Origin: Candidatus Petromonas tenebris
Lineage (GTDB): Bacteria; Bacillota; Clostridia; Peptostreptococcales; Caminicellaceae
Assembly: GCA_014236755.1 (NCBI GenBank)
Contig: JACCKY010000009.1
Location: forward strand, 1 to 61,273
Length of the DNA: 61,273 nucleotides
Direction of reading: 5' to 3'
Positions 46,112 to 54,503 of this stretch are shown one piece after another. The notes beneath the pieces are model-generated. The model did not search any database. It was not told the origin of the DNA and saw only the letters and a list, made by a program, of their open reading frames with translations. The position numbers were made by a program, and so were the translations under genes. The stretch's first letter is position 1; each line of letters starts with the position of its first letter.

Positions 46112-47734
46112 TTAGTTAAAGAAATTGATTTCAAAATAACCATCAAACCATAGGATATTCTCTACTACTTTACCGAGAAGATTTTTTTTTGTTTCTATAT
46201 CAATCTTGTCAAATAAATTGTCCCAATCAGATAAACTTTTCCTTATAGCGGAATATTGTCTTTGATTAGAAACATTATCGTCTAGATCATTTGATTTATT
46301 ATCAAGATTTTCAAAGAGTTTCAAATTTTCTTTATCAATTTTTTCAATTTCTTTAATTATATATTTAGATGCTCTACTATTTTGGTTGTTATAAAGCTGC
46401 TTGATTAGATTTGCGATTTTACTTTCATTTTGAGATATTTTTTTCCTAATTTCATTTTGCCTATGCTTGTTTTTTATATTTTTTTTAATTAGCTGTTTTC
46501 TGTATATATTAATATGTTTTATAATATTGTTATTATCTTGTAGTAAATCTTTCACCCTTTCAATTATTAATTGATCTGCAGTTATTCCCTTTAAATTTGA
46601 GCTTTTACATCTAACTCCTCTGGAACTTTCCTTTAAGGTGCAAACATAATAATAATATCTTTCACCAGTTTTAGGGTTAATATGTCCATATTTTATTCTC
46701 ATAGGTTGATTACATTTGCCACATTTTATAAGACCTGAAAGTAATCCCTTACTGGAATTACCATGTCTAGGTGATTTTTTTTTGTTTTTCTTTAAAAGGT
46801 TTTGAACTTCAATCCACTGTCTGCTAGGAATAATACCCTTGTGATTTGCAATAGCTACTATCCATTCTTCTTTATTTCTAGGTCTATTGCTTTTACCCTT
46901 TGTTTCAATATTTTTATTATACACAAGTACCCCATGGGACCCGTCAAATTCCGATTTATCGTTAGTAATATCCATATTATATCGATTTAAATAATCATAA
47001 AGCTCATTATCAGCTACGGCATAAACAGGATTATTCAATATATTTTTCAACGTATTTTTTTTAAAATCATTATTATTTTTACTTTTAATATTGTTTTGTA
47101 GACAGTAGGTTTCCAGTTTTGATAAGCTTTTTAATTCCAAATATTTATCGAATATAGTTTTTACCGTTTCCAGTTCATTGTTGACGGGTGAAAGCTTATA
47201 CATTTTTCTTTCTTTCATATCTACATCATAATATATAATTGGTTTGCTTTCAAAACCTGTAGGAGTGACACCTCCGAGCCATCTGCCTGTTCGGGCAAGC
47301 TGTAGCATATTATCTCTTATACGCTCAGCGATGGTTTCTCTTTCAAGTTGAGCAAATACACTAGCGATATACATCATTGCTCTGCCCATGGGAGTGGTAG
47401 TATCGAACTGTTCTCTAATAGAAATAAAAGATATATTATATTGTTGTAATAAATCCATAGTAGCAGAAAAATCTGTTATGGACCTGCTAATTCTATCCAA
47501 TCTATAGCAAATTAGAATATCGAATTTTTCTTTTTTTGCATCGTTTAACATTCTTTGAAACTCTGGCCTATCTGTATTTCCTCCAGAAAAACCTTCATCA
47601 AAATATAAAAGGTCTTTTCTAACTATCAAATTCCTTCCCCTTGCATACTGTTTACACATATCTATTTGGTTTTTTATTGATTCGCCTTTGCCGGTAAATT
47701 TAGATTTTCGGACGTATATTGCGGCAGTAGTCAT
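46112..47734 (-). CDS. large serine recombinase 1 (sigK element, SpoIVCA-like)
   Basis: 540 residues. Resolvase domain with nucleophile Ser11 (AAIYVRKSKFTGKGESI), LDRISRSITDFSATMD and FAQLERETIAERIRDNM; recombinase domain about 155-290; zinc ribbon GLIKCGKCNQPM with later cysteines VCTLK and VRCKSS; coiled coil about 405-480. The RKSKFTGKGESI-N-Q opening is that of recombinases I associate with clostridial sigK elements. Its 3' end is 55 bp from site a, so it most likely acts on sites a and b. A possible sigma-E-like sequence (TCATAATA n16 CATATCTA) lies upstream of its TTGGAGGGG ribosome binding site. Confidence 0.92.
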   Translation of the reverse strand: MTTAAIYVRKSKFTGKGESIKNQIDMCKQYARGRNLIVRKDLLYFDEGFSGGNTDRPEFQRMLNDAKKEKFDILICYRLDRISRSITDFSATMDLLQQYNISFISIREQFDTTTPMGRAMMYIASVFAQLERETIAERIRDNMLQLARTGRWLGGVTPTGFESKPIIYYDVDMKERKMYKLSPVNNELETVKTIFDKYLELKSLSKLETYCLQNNIKSKNNNDFKKNTLKNILNNPVYAVADNELYDYLNRYNMDITNDKSEFDGSHGVLVYNKNIETKGKSNRPRNKEEWIVAIANHKGIIPSRQWIEVQNLLKKNKKKSPRHGNSSKGLLSGLIKCGKCNQPMRIKYGHINPKTGERYYYYVCTLKESSRGVRCKSSNLKGITADQLIIERVKDLLQDNNNIIKHINIYRKQLIKKNIKNKHRQNEIRKKISQNESKIANLIKQLYNNQNSRASKYIIKEIEKIDKENLKLFENLDNKSNDLDDNVSNQRQYSAIRKSLSDWDNLFDKIDIETKKNLLGKVVENILWFDGYFEINFFN

Positions 47735-47839
47735 TATGACCCCTCCAAAAGATATACATTTTTCTATTAAATAGATATGTTCAAATGCAAAAATATATTA
47801 TGAATATAATAAATATTAAAAATTTCAATTTTTTTAAAA

Positions 47840-47871
47840 TAAAAAACCCCTGATTATTAACGGGATTTTTA
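47840..47871 (-). terminator. terminator of the nitronate monooxygenase-like gene
   Basis: On the minus strand AAAAATCCCG...GGGGTTTTTT forms a hairpin with a 12-base loop and a T run. It separates the gene at 47962 from recombinase 1. Confidence 0.65.
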
Positions 47872-47961
47872 AGTCTTAAAGCTTTGTTTTCTCTAAATAT
47901 TTGTCGAAATGAATGTTCTTAGCACTTCTACTTTGAAGCTAGAACCCTATATTGGTGTATA

Positions 47962-49047
47962 TCAATCTGAAATGTTAAGAGCTTGTTCAGCTTCAATAAC
48001 TAGTTCATTCATTAGTTCTTTAACAGTAACAATTTTATTCATACGATATGCATTGGTTCCTACGAAAACCAGTCCATTTTCTGCATCACCTTCTACTGAC
48101 CTAATTAATGCATTAGATATACAATAAGGGGTAGTAGCGGGATTACATGGTTTTAAACAGTTATAGCATCGTTCTACCGGTATTTTTCCTTTTTCCAATG
48201 ATTTTACAAAGTCATTGCGAATTGCTCTTCCAGGCATTCCAACAGGGCTCTTCACAATTTGAATATCCTTTTCATTTGCAGCAATATAAGCCTTTTTGAA
48301 GTTGATATGGGCATCACATTCTTCTGTAGCAACAAATCTAGTAGATATTTGAACACCAGCAGCTCCTGCCTTTAAATATTTAGCTATGTCACTTCCATTA
48401 AAAATTCCACCAGCTACAATCACGGGAATTTTTTTCTTGAATTTTTCCTCAAAGGGTCTTATTTCAGTTAATACTTCCTGAACAATAGAATAAAAATCTA
48501 TTTTGGGAATAGAAGTTAACTGTTCTAGGGAAAAGCCTAAATGGCCTCCAGCCTCAGGACCCTCAACAATTATTGCATCAGGTAAATAGTTATATTTTCT
48601 ATTCCAGAGTTTTGTAATTACTGAAGCTGCTTTTCCAGAGGATACTATAGGAGCAATTTTAGTTTTAGAGCCTTTAATCAACTCAGGCAGATTTTTAGGA
48701 AGTCCTGCGCCTGAAATGATTAGATCTATTTTTTCTTTGATTGCAGCTTTTACCATGTCTTTATAATTGTTTACTGCAGCCAGAATATTAACTCCTAAAA
48801 TTCCATCAGGACTTAAATCTCTAGCTCTTCTAATTTCTTTAATAAGTCCTCTAATGTTTGCTGCGTCATTATCGATTTTAAAGTCGTTTTCTCTAAAACC
48901 GATCTGTACAGCTGAAATTACGCCTATTCCACCTTCATTAGCAACGGCAGCAGCTAACTTGGATAAAGATACACCTATGCCCATGCCACCTTGAATTATC
49001 GGAACCCTAGCTACTAGATTACCTATTTTCAAAGAGGGTAAAGTCAT
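47962..49047 (-). CDS. nitronate monooxygenase / FabK-like flavoprotein
   Basis: 361 residues with a TIM-barrel FMN fold: ARVPIIQGGMGIGVSLSKLAAAVANEGGIGVISA, GVNILAA, IISGAGLPKNLPELI, EGPEAGGHLGF with the conserved His, VIVAGGIFNGSDIAKYL and AAGVQISTRFVATEEC. Family members oxidise alkyl nitronates or, as FabK, reduce enoyl-ACP; no acyl-carrier genes are near, so the role is open. ATG 49047 follows AAGGAGTG. It lies inside the segment that must invert to make sigK and would simply change strand. Confidence 0.88.
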   Translation of the reverse strand: MTLPSLKIGNLVARVPIIQGGMGIGVSLSKLAAAVANEGGIGVISAVQIGFRENDFKIDNDAANIRGLIKEIRRARDLSPDGILGVNILAAVNNYKDMVKAAIKEKIDLIISGAGLPKNLPELIKGSKTKIAPIVSSGKAASVITKLWNRKYNYLPDAIIVEGPEAGGHLGFSLEQLTSIPKIDFYSIVQEVLTEIRPFEEKFKKKIPVIVAGGIFNGSDIAKYLKAGAAGVQISTRFVATEECDAHINFKKAYIAANEKDIQIVKSPVGMPGRAIRNDFVKSLEKGKIPVERCYNCLKPCNPATTPYCISNALIRSVEGDAENGLVFVGTNAYRMNKIVTVKELMNELVIEAEQALNISD

Positions 49048-49203
49048 TAAATCCACTCCTTCTACTCTATTTAAATATACTCAAAATAAAAAGTTTTTAA
49101 TAGTCAAAGTATATGAAAAATTAGGAGATATGTCAATGTTTTTATAAATATTTTGAATTGGTCAAGCTGGAATTTGAATATTTATTATTCAGGGGGTGGA
49201 GAG

Positions 49204-49389
49204 TTGCCGCAAAATAAATGGAATAAAGATAATATTAGGGTAATAGTTAATACTTCTGAGGATGAAGAGGTTATAAAGAAACTTAAAGATATATGGAATA
49301 GGTTTATAGCTCAGCTAATTATGGAGAGAATTGTTAAACTTCCTGAGGAAATACAGGTGAAATTTTTAGATGAGATAAAAAACAGATAA
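49204..49389 (+). CDS. small conserved-looking protein of unknown function
   Basis: 61 residues from TTG 49204, with GGGGGTGGAG spaced before it; an ATG-like start further up lacks a site. The product is hydrophilic and helical (NIRVIVNTSEDEEVIKKLKD, WNRFIAQLIMERIVKLPEE). I do not recognise it. It is followed by a strong hairpin and lies between the nitronate monooxygenase-like gene and the sigK C piece. Confidence 0.55.
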   Translation: MPQNKWNKDNIRVIVNTSEDEEVIKKLKDIWNRFIAQLIMERIVKLPEEIQVKFLDEIKNR

Positions 49390-49396
49390 AGATAAT

Positions 49397-49442
49397 TAAA
49401 AATAGTCAATCCATTACTATTTTTAATGGTTTGACTATTTTT
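49397..49442. terminator. bidirectional terminator between the 61-residue gene and the sigK C piece
   Basis: AAAAATAGTCAA plus CCATT pairs with AATGG plus TTTGACTATTTTT. It is 12 bp from the end of the sigK C piece on the other strand. Confidence 0.88.
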
Positions 49443-49453
49443 ATGCTTAAATT

Positions 49454-49753
49454 TTAAGAATTATTTTTTGAATCTTTATTATTTATACTATTATTGAAAG
49501 CTTTTTGTAGTTTATTTAACGCCTTTTTTTCTATCCTTGAAACGTATGAGCGGGAAATGCCTAGTATCTTTGCAATTTCCCTTTGGGTTTTACATCCTCC
49601 GCCAGCTAATCCGTATCTTAGTTCAATAACGGTTTTTTCTCTCTTTTTAAGGACCTTAGACATTTTTCTATATAAATTTTTGATCTGTATTTTCAACTCT
49701 ACTTCATTCATAACTGTATCAGCATCCGTTCCTAAAATATCTATTAATGAAAT
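49454..49753 (-). CDS. sigK: sigma-K, C-terminal piece (codons 145-243 of the assembled gene)
   Basis: Reads ISLIDILGTDADTV from 49753, then MNEVELKIQIK, LKKREKTVIELRYGL and KTQREIAKILGISRSYVSRIEKKAL, which are sigma regions 3-4 with the -35-binding helix-turn-helix of sigma-K. It is 99 residues plus stop. No promoter or start of its own is expected. It is on the strand opposite to the N piece. Just before it (in its own sense) is core site d, and upstream the frame is closed by TAA, so the gene is cut, not merely short. The missing residues before ISLID are exactly those in the piece at 55399-55488. Confidence 0.93.
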   Translation of the reverse strand: MSLIDILGTDADTVMNEVELKIQIKNLYRKMSKVLKKREKTVIELRYGLAGGGCKTQREIAKILGISRSYVSRIEKKALNKLQKAFNNSINNKDSKNNS

Positions 49754-49760
49754 TTCATTT
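49754..49760 (-). other. recombination core, site d (start of sigK C piece)
   Basis: AAATGAA in GTAAATGAAATTTCATTA (minus sense). It is direct relative to site c at 55399-55405. Exchange joins GGAAATGAA to ATTTCATTAATAG, coding G-N-E-I-S-L-I, native sigma-K. Confidence 0.78.
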
Positions 49761-49770
49761 ACTTTAATAG

Positions 49771-49947
49771 TTTATCGGTATAGAGAATCAAATAAAGCAT
49801 CTTTGTTTTATAATAGTAAAATATTTTACCTTTGTTAGTATACCGTGGGCTATAATGACAGATGTTATTTGGATTGCTTCATTGGCACTTTACTACTTCT
49901 TTGTTTCATCAAAACGAATTAAGAAATCGGGTAAATTTAGTACTTAA
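49771..49947 (+). other. open reading fragment with one membrane segment, end of element 2
   Basis: An open frame of 58 codons between site d and recombinase 2, ending IPWAIMTDVIWIASLALYYF then VSSKRIKKSGKFST. It has a membrane-helix-plus-basic-tail look, but no start with a ribosome binding site. It could be the 3' end of a gene cut by the element, or chance. I do not recognise it. Confidence 0.3.
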
Positions 49948-49949
49948 AA

Positions 49950-51479
49950 TTACCTAGGAAGTTTTGGATAAAGAATAAGGGTGAATTGGTCATTTTTCTC
50001 ATGCTTTTTCTTTATGTATTCAGCATAGTCAAGAACTGTTTTGAGAAGTTTATTTTTTTTTGAGGGATCATTAGTCTGATTATATAGGCTTAAAACTTTT
50101 TCAACCTTTGGAATTGCATTTTTATGAGTATCTGTTTTATTATTCTCAATGTGTAAAATCTTTTCAACTTTACTAACATTTAATGATATTTCTTTAATTT
50201 TCGTAGTCAATTTTTCATATCGAGTTAAGTAGGTATTGGTATCATATATACCTCGTTCTAATAAATTATGAAGGCTGTCTTTTTGTTTTTGTAATTCAGT
50301 CAATTCAGTTTTAAGATTTTTAAGGGCAGTTTTATGTATTTCTATATTACTTATTTCTTTTTCTCGGACAGGTCTATTTTTAATCCAATCAGCTCTGTAC
50401 TGCTTAAGCCAATCCATAAGTGCACGTAAAAGTTTTTGCTCTATATATTTATACTTGGAACTTTTATTACCACAGTTTTTATAACACGTAATATGAGGTT
50501 CACTTTTTGTATAGGTCCTAAAAACCATGGAAGAGTTACAAATTTGACATCTAATAAGTCCTGCTAAGGGATTTGAAACATTAGTATTGTAAGGTATATG
50601 ATATCTGCTTTTTAAAATTTCCTGAGCTTGCCTGAATATTTTTTCTGAGATAAGTGCATCGTGTTTACCTGGAACGTTTATCCACTCATCTTTAGGACGC
50701 ACTTCAACCTCCCTGTCTTGATTTGGCTTTTTTGATTTGATGGACTTAGTTTTTTTCCACAGAATCCTACCTGTATAGACCTCATTTTTGATTATATTTA
50801 ATACTGAGTGATTTGACCATTTTTTACCTGTGTAGGTTTTATAGCCTAATTGGTTTAATTTATTGGCAATTTTGCTACACCCCATATTATTATTTACATA
50901 TAAATCAAATATTATCTTAACTATAGGAGCTTGTTGAGGATGGGGGATTAGAGTTCTATTTTTACCTTCATAATAGATTTCATAACCATAAGGGGGGAGA
51001 GTACCTATATAATTTCCGTCCTCAACGGAACGAATTCTTCCACGCTGAAGCCTTCGGTTTATAATCTTTAGCTCCTTACGAGCCATAAAGGCTTCAAACT
51101 CTGAGTATTCTTCGTCAAACTCATCTTGTAAATCATAGGTCTTCCGGGTGGTAATAATCTTTGTTTTGGATTTTTTAAAGGTTTCAAGTATCAGACCCTG
51201 TTCTTGCATATTTCCACGACCTAGACGATCCATGTCCATGCAGAGAACTCCATTATACATTCCTTTCTCTACTTCCTTGAGAAGTTTCAACATCTGAGGT
51301 CTATGTACAAGACTCTCTCCTGAAACAATTTCCTCACGTATTTTGACTATATTTAATCCTTGACTTTCAGCAAATTTTAGAAGTATCTTTTTATGCTTAG
51401 CTAAGGTTTCACCTTCACCGTGTTTTTCTGCTTCTTCATCAGCTCTAGACTTTCTAAGATACATACATATTTTATCCAT
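49950..51479 (-). CDS. large serine recombinase 2
   Basis: 509 residues. MDKICMYLRKSRADEEAEK has the nucleophile Ser in YLRKS; then EEIVSGESLVHRPQ, MDMDRLGRGNMQEQG and EFEAFMARKELKIINRRLQRG. Recombinase domain about 150-300, zinc ribbon LIRCQICNSSMVF with ITCYKNCG, and a C-terminal coiled coil about 365-445. It is not a close paralogue of recombinase 1. Its 3' end lies 190 bp from site d, so it probably acts on sites c and d. ATG 51479 is preferred because of GGTAGGTG. Confidence 0.92.
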   Translation of the reverse strand: MDKICMYLRKSRADEEAEKHGEGETLAKHKKILLKFAESQGLNIVKIREEIVSGESLVHRPQMLKLLKEVEKGMYNGVLCMDMDRLGRGNMQEQGLILETFKKSKTKIITTRKTYDLQDEFDEEYSEFEAFMARKELKIINRRLQRGRIRSVEDGNYIGTLPPYGYEIYYEGKNRTLIPHPQQAPIVKIIFDLYVNNNMGCSKIANKLNQLGYKTYTGKKWSNHSVLNIIKNEVYTGRILWKKTKSIKSKKPNQDREVEVRPKDEWINVPGKHDALISEKIFRQAQEILKSRYHIPYNTNVSNPLAGLIRCQICNSSMVFRTYTKSEPHITCYKNCGNKSSKYKYIEQKLLRALMDWLKQYRADWIKNRPVREKEISNIEIHKTALKNLKTELTELQKQKDSLHNLLERGIYDTNTYLTRYEKLTTKIKEISLNVSKVEKILHIENNKTDTHKNAIPKVEKVLSLYNQTNDPSKKNKLLKTVLDYAEYIKKKHEKNDQFTLILYPKLPR

Positions 51480-51488
51480 CATATTCAC

Positions 51489-51850
51489 CTACCGTAGATA
51501 GTTTTTCATTATATAACTATTTTTTATAAAGATAAAAAATGACATAAAAAAAGCCAGCTCCTTTTTGGGGATTAGAGTAGTAAGGGCAGGATAGTCTACA
51601 TGGACGATTTTTTTATATACCTGTATTTATAGAGTATATCATTCGTATATTCAATAAACTTGAATAAGCTTTAGTTATATATTTGACATATTAGGGTGAA
51701 CTCCTTTTTATTTTCCAATAAAATCCAGAAAAACCGGCAATTAAGAAATATGAAATTTACTCAAATAAAAATAATTGGTAAATAATAATAAAATCATATA
51801 TAATCTATATGAACCCTGTAAAGACTAAAATAAAAGGGAGGGTTTAACAG
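51489..51850 (+). promoter_or_regulatory. intergenic region with promoter of the ABC exporter
   Basis: 362 bp without a gene. TTGGTA at 51775-51780, an 18-base spacer and TATAAT at 51799-51804 make a likely promoter for the gene at 51851. A GTC-tacatg-GAC hairpin with TTTTTTT at about 51592-51616 could be a weak terminator. Nothing else recognised. Confidence 0.4.
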
Positions 51851-53587
51851 GTGATTAAAAGATTTGCGTATTATTATAAGCCCCATAAAAAGCTATTTGT
51901 ACTAGATATGATTTGTGCATTTTTAATGGCAGTTATTGATTTAGCTTTTCCAGTAGTAACTAGAGCTCTTTTAAATGATATTATACCAAATGGGAAAATA
52001 AGGATTTTTTACATATTGACCGGTACCATGTTAGTATTATATGTGCTAAGAGCAGTATTTAACTATATAGTTAACTATTGGGGACATGTGGTTGGAACTA
52101 GGATGGAAGCCCATATGCGAAATGATTTATTTTCTCACATACAAACCTTAGATACTAAATACTTTGATGAGACAAGAACAGGTCATATAATGTCGAGGGT
52201 AGTAAATGACCTTAGAGAAATATCGGAATTGGCTCATCATGGCCCCGAAGATATATTTTTATCTACTATTATGATAATAGGTTCTTTCATAATATTAATG
52301 AACATAGAGTGGAGACTCACCTTGATAGTCTTTGCTTTCGTGCCAGTAATGATTTGGTTTGCCATAAAAAAGCGCAAAAAAATGAGCAATGCTTTTAGAG
52401 ACGTAAGAAAAAAGATTGCAAATGTTAATTCGCAGTTGGAAAATAGCATCTCAGGTATAAGGATTGCAAAGTCCTTTGCAAACGAAGAGTATGAAATGAG
52501 AAAATTTTCTGAGGGAAATCAGGAATTTAAAGAATCTAGAGAATTTGCGTTTAAATCAATGGCAGAGTTTTTTACAGGAATAAACTTTTTATCGAATATG
52601 TTAAATGTCATTGTTATAAGTGCCGGAGGAATATTTGTTTATAAGGAATTGATCTATTTAGGTGACTTAGTAGCATATTTGCTGTATGTAAACTTTTTTA
52701 TGCAGCCTATTAAAAGACTTACTCAATTTGCTCAGCAGTTTCAGTTAGGTATGACAGGATTTGAAAGATTTATTCAGATATTGAATATTGAACCGGAAAT
52801 AGTTGATAGCCAAAGTGCTGAAGAATTAAAAGATGTAAAAGGAAAAATTGAATTAAAAGATGTTACATTTAGTTATAATGAAAAAGAATCCGTACTTGAA
52901 AATATAAACTTAACTATCGAATCTGGAAAGACTTTGGCGTTGGTAGGCCCCTCAGGAGGAGGAAAAACAACCCTTTGTCACTTAATTCCCAGATTTTATG
53001 ATGTAGTAGATGGCGAAATATTGATAGATGGAAAGAATATAAAGGATATAACCATAAAGTCACTAAGAAAAAATATTGGTTTAGTACAGCAAGATGTATT
53101 TCTATTTACAGGTACAATAAAAGACAATATACTGTACGGAAGACCAAATGCCAAGGATGAAGAAGTTATAGAAGCTGCAAAAAAGGCAAATATACATGAC
53201 TTTATAATGGGTCTACCTAATCAATATAATACTCATATTGGAGAAAAGGGAATAAAGTTATCAGGAGGACAAAAACAGAGAATCTCTATAGCTAGAGTAT
53301 TCTTGAAAAATCCTCCCATATTAATACTCGATGAAGCTACTTCGGCTCTTGATAATGAAACGGAAATAAAAATCCAAAGGGCTTTGGAAGAGCTTGCAAC
53401 AGGAAGAACTACGCTTGTGATAGCCCATAGACTTTCGACCATTAAAAGCGCCGATGAGATTGTGGTGCTTACGGATGAGGGGATAAAGGAAAAGGGAAGA
53501 CATGAAGAGTTAATTAGAAAGAAAGGATTATATGCTAAACTATATAAAGCCCAATTTAACGGATATACAGCAGATGAAATAGCTTAA
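51851..53587 (+). CDS. ABC exporter, membrane and ATPase domains fused
   Basis: 578 residues: six membrane helices in residues 1-320, then an ATPase with Walker A GPSGGGKTT, signature LSGGQKQR, Walker B ILILDEATSAL and H-loop IAHRLST. It is a half-transporter of the MsbA/multidrug type that would work as a homodimer; the cargo is unknown. GTG start after GGGAGGG. It lies in the segment between sites c and d and would be lost with it from the mother cell. Confidence 0.92.
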   Translation: MIKRFAYYYKPHKKLFVLDMICAFLMAVIDLAFPVVTRALLNDIIPNGKIRIFYILTGTMLVLYVLRAVFNYIVNYWGHVVGTRMEAHMRNDLFSHIQTLDTKYFDETRTGHIMSRVVNDLREISELAHHGPEDIFLSTIMIIGSFIILMNIEWRLTLIVFAFVPVMIWFAIKKRKKMSNAFRDVRKKIANVNSQLENSISGIRIAKSFANEEYEMRKFSEGNQEFKESREFAFKSMAEFFTGINFLSNMLNVIVISAGGIFVYKELIYLGDLVAYLLYVNFFMQPIKRLTQFAQQFQLGMTGFERFIQILNIEPEIVDSQSAEELKDVKGKIELKDVTFSYNEKESVLENINLTIESGKTLALVGPSGGGKTTLCHLIPRFYDVVDGEILIDGKNIKDITIKSLRKNIGLVQQDVFLFTGTIKDNILYGRPNAKDEEVIEAAKKANIHDFIMGLPNQYNTHIGEKGIKLSGGQKQRISIARVFLKNPPILILDEATSALDNETEIKIQRALEELATGRTTLVIAHRLSTIKSADEIVVLTDEGIKEKGRHEELIRKKGLYAKLYKAQFNGYTADEIA

Positions 53588-53681
53588 ACATTTAGGTGAA
53601 CTAAAGGATTCAATTAAAATACTTAGACTAAACAAAAAACAGAAACCTTCTGATTATAATTATAGAATAGTACAAACTAAG

Positions 53682-53708
53682 CCCCTCATAGGTTTTATCA
53701 AGGAGGGG
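53682..53708 (+). promoter_or_regulatory. hairpin overlapping the ribosome binding site of the 62-residue gene
   Basis: CCCCTC (53682-53687) pairs with GAGGGG (53703-53708), followed by TTTT. The 3' arm is part of the AAGGAGGGG ribosome binding site of the gene at 53713. It can serve as terminator of the ABC gene and as a translation switch. Confidence 0.55.
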
Positions 53709-53712
53709 TTTT

Positions 53713-53901
53713 ATGATAGAAGAAAAAATGAAGGAAGATGAAAATTATGATGCTACATATTATTTTGGAAATTCTATAGTTCACATAGTTGCACCTAAGT
53801 TTAAAACTCCAGAAGAAATAGAACAAATACTGCAGGAACACCATAAAGCTGGTTGGGACATATGGAAGGAAATACTTAAAAAAAATGATAGTAACGAATA
53901 A
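53713..53901 (+). CDS. small acidic protein of unknown function
   Basis: 62 residues, MIEEKMKEDENYDATYYFGN, then IVHIVAPKFKTPEEIEQIL and GWDIWKEILKK. No membrane segment. Short proteins of this kind are common in Clostridia as hypotheticals, and I cannot assign a role. It lies in the excisable segment after the ABC exporter. A perfect palindrome (CCTGGAAAATTTCCAGG, 53936-53952) 35 bp downstream may end it. Confidence 0.6.
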   Translation: MIEEKMKEDENYDATYYFGNSIVHIVAPKFKTPEEIEQILQEHHKAGWDIWKEILKKNDSNE

Positions 53902-53935
53902 TAAAGATTGTTTGATTCAATAATACCTTAAATTT

Positions 53936-53952
53936 CCTGGAAAATTTCCAGG
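53936..53952. terminator. palindrome after the 62-residue gene
   Basis: CCTGGAAA-a-TTTCCAGG, a perfect 8-pair inverted repeat with a poor T run. It may be a weak terminator or a protein-binding site. Confidence 0.4.
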
Positions 53953-54030
53953 GGCTATATTTAATTGTTGATAAAATGCTAATTGTTGTTTTTTACAAAA
54001 CTATGTAAAAATAAAAAGGGATTTTCAAAA

Positions 54031-54040
54031 TTTTGTCGAA
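54031..54040 (+). promoter_or_regulatory. candidate Spo0A box upstream of the GGDEF operon
   Basis: TTTTGTCGAA matches the Bacillus 0A box (TTTGTCRAA) fully. Just upstream is AAAGGGATTTT, which resembles a sigma-H -35. It is 112 bp before the start at 54153. Confidence 0.45.
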
Positions 54041-54152
54041 CTTAAAATAAAATAGGACCTACAACCTATAAAGATACAAAAATAGTACTATAGACCTAGC
54101 CTATATACAAAATGACACTACTACTATAAGCCTTTAAATAAGGAGGAGCACA

Positions 54153-54503
54153 ATGAAGGAACTGGTTGAAAGCAAGAAAAAAGCCGAAATAACTATGCGG
54201 TTAACAGAGTTTGAAATACCTCCAATGCAGGATGTATTAATCGTTGGGAAAAATGCACCAATTGGCCCTGAAGCTGTTAGAAGGATGGTTGATATTTTAT
54301 CGCCTGAACAGTATGAAGTTATTAAAGTACAGCACCCTATCATAGAAGCTATTGTAATCCGAAAAGCTTTAACGAATATACTTACTAAAGATAAGTTGAT
54401 TCCTATTATCATTGAAGAAGGAGAGAAGGTAGCTAGCGAATCGACAATTATTAAAGCCAATATTGACATCGTGGTGCACGTTAGCAAATCCGTGGACCTA
54501 TGA
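54153..54503 (+). CDS. unknown 116-residue protein cotranscribed with a CBS-GGDEF protein
   Basis: 116 residues: MKELVESKKKAEITMRLTEFEIPPMQDVLIVGKNAPIGPEA opening, VQHPIIEAIVIRKALTNIL and a closing [13 protein letters not shown]. No known domain recognised and no membrane segment. RBS AAGGAGGAG is strong. The end overlaps the next gene by four bases (ATGA), so it is probably a partner or regulator of the cyclase. Confidence 0.65.
   Translation: MKELVESKKKAEITMRLTEFEIPPMQDVLIVGKNAPIGPEAVRRMVDILSPEQYEVIKVQHPIIEAIVIRKALTNILTKDKLIPIIIEEGEKVASESTIIKANIDIVVHVSKSVDL

Noticed and set aside
47900-47908. Perfect TTTGTCGAA (0A box) upstream of recombinase 1.
   Set aside because: A terminator at 47840-47871 lies between it and the gene, and it is about 165 bp away. 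It is more likely a chance match near the 3' end of the preceding gene.
49780-49800. I-E-N-Q-I on the plus strand close to site d, as if a direct repeat of site a (I-E-N-A-I).
   Set aside because: Recombination there would fuse the N piece to a non-sigma membrane-like fragment. It does not restore sigK.
49761-49830. Upstream of the sigK C piece the minus strand reads fragments such as LYxxxxTDK and LFDSL that look like a decayed copy of the sigma-K linker.
   Set aside because: Two stops and a frame change would be needed and about seven residues are missing, while an intact 30-codon linker with perfect ends lies at 55399-55488. The similarity is short and AT-rich, so I take it as chance or as element arm similarity.
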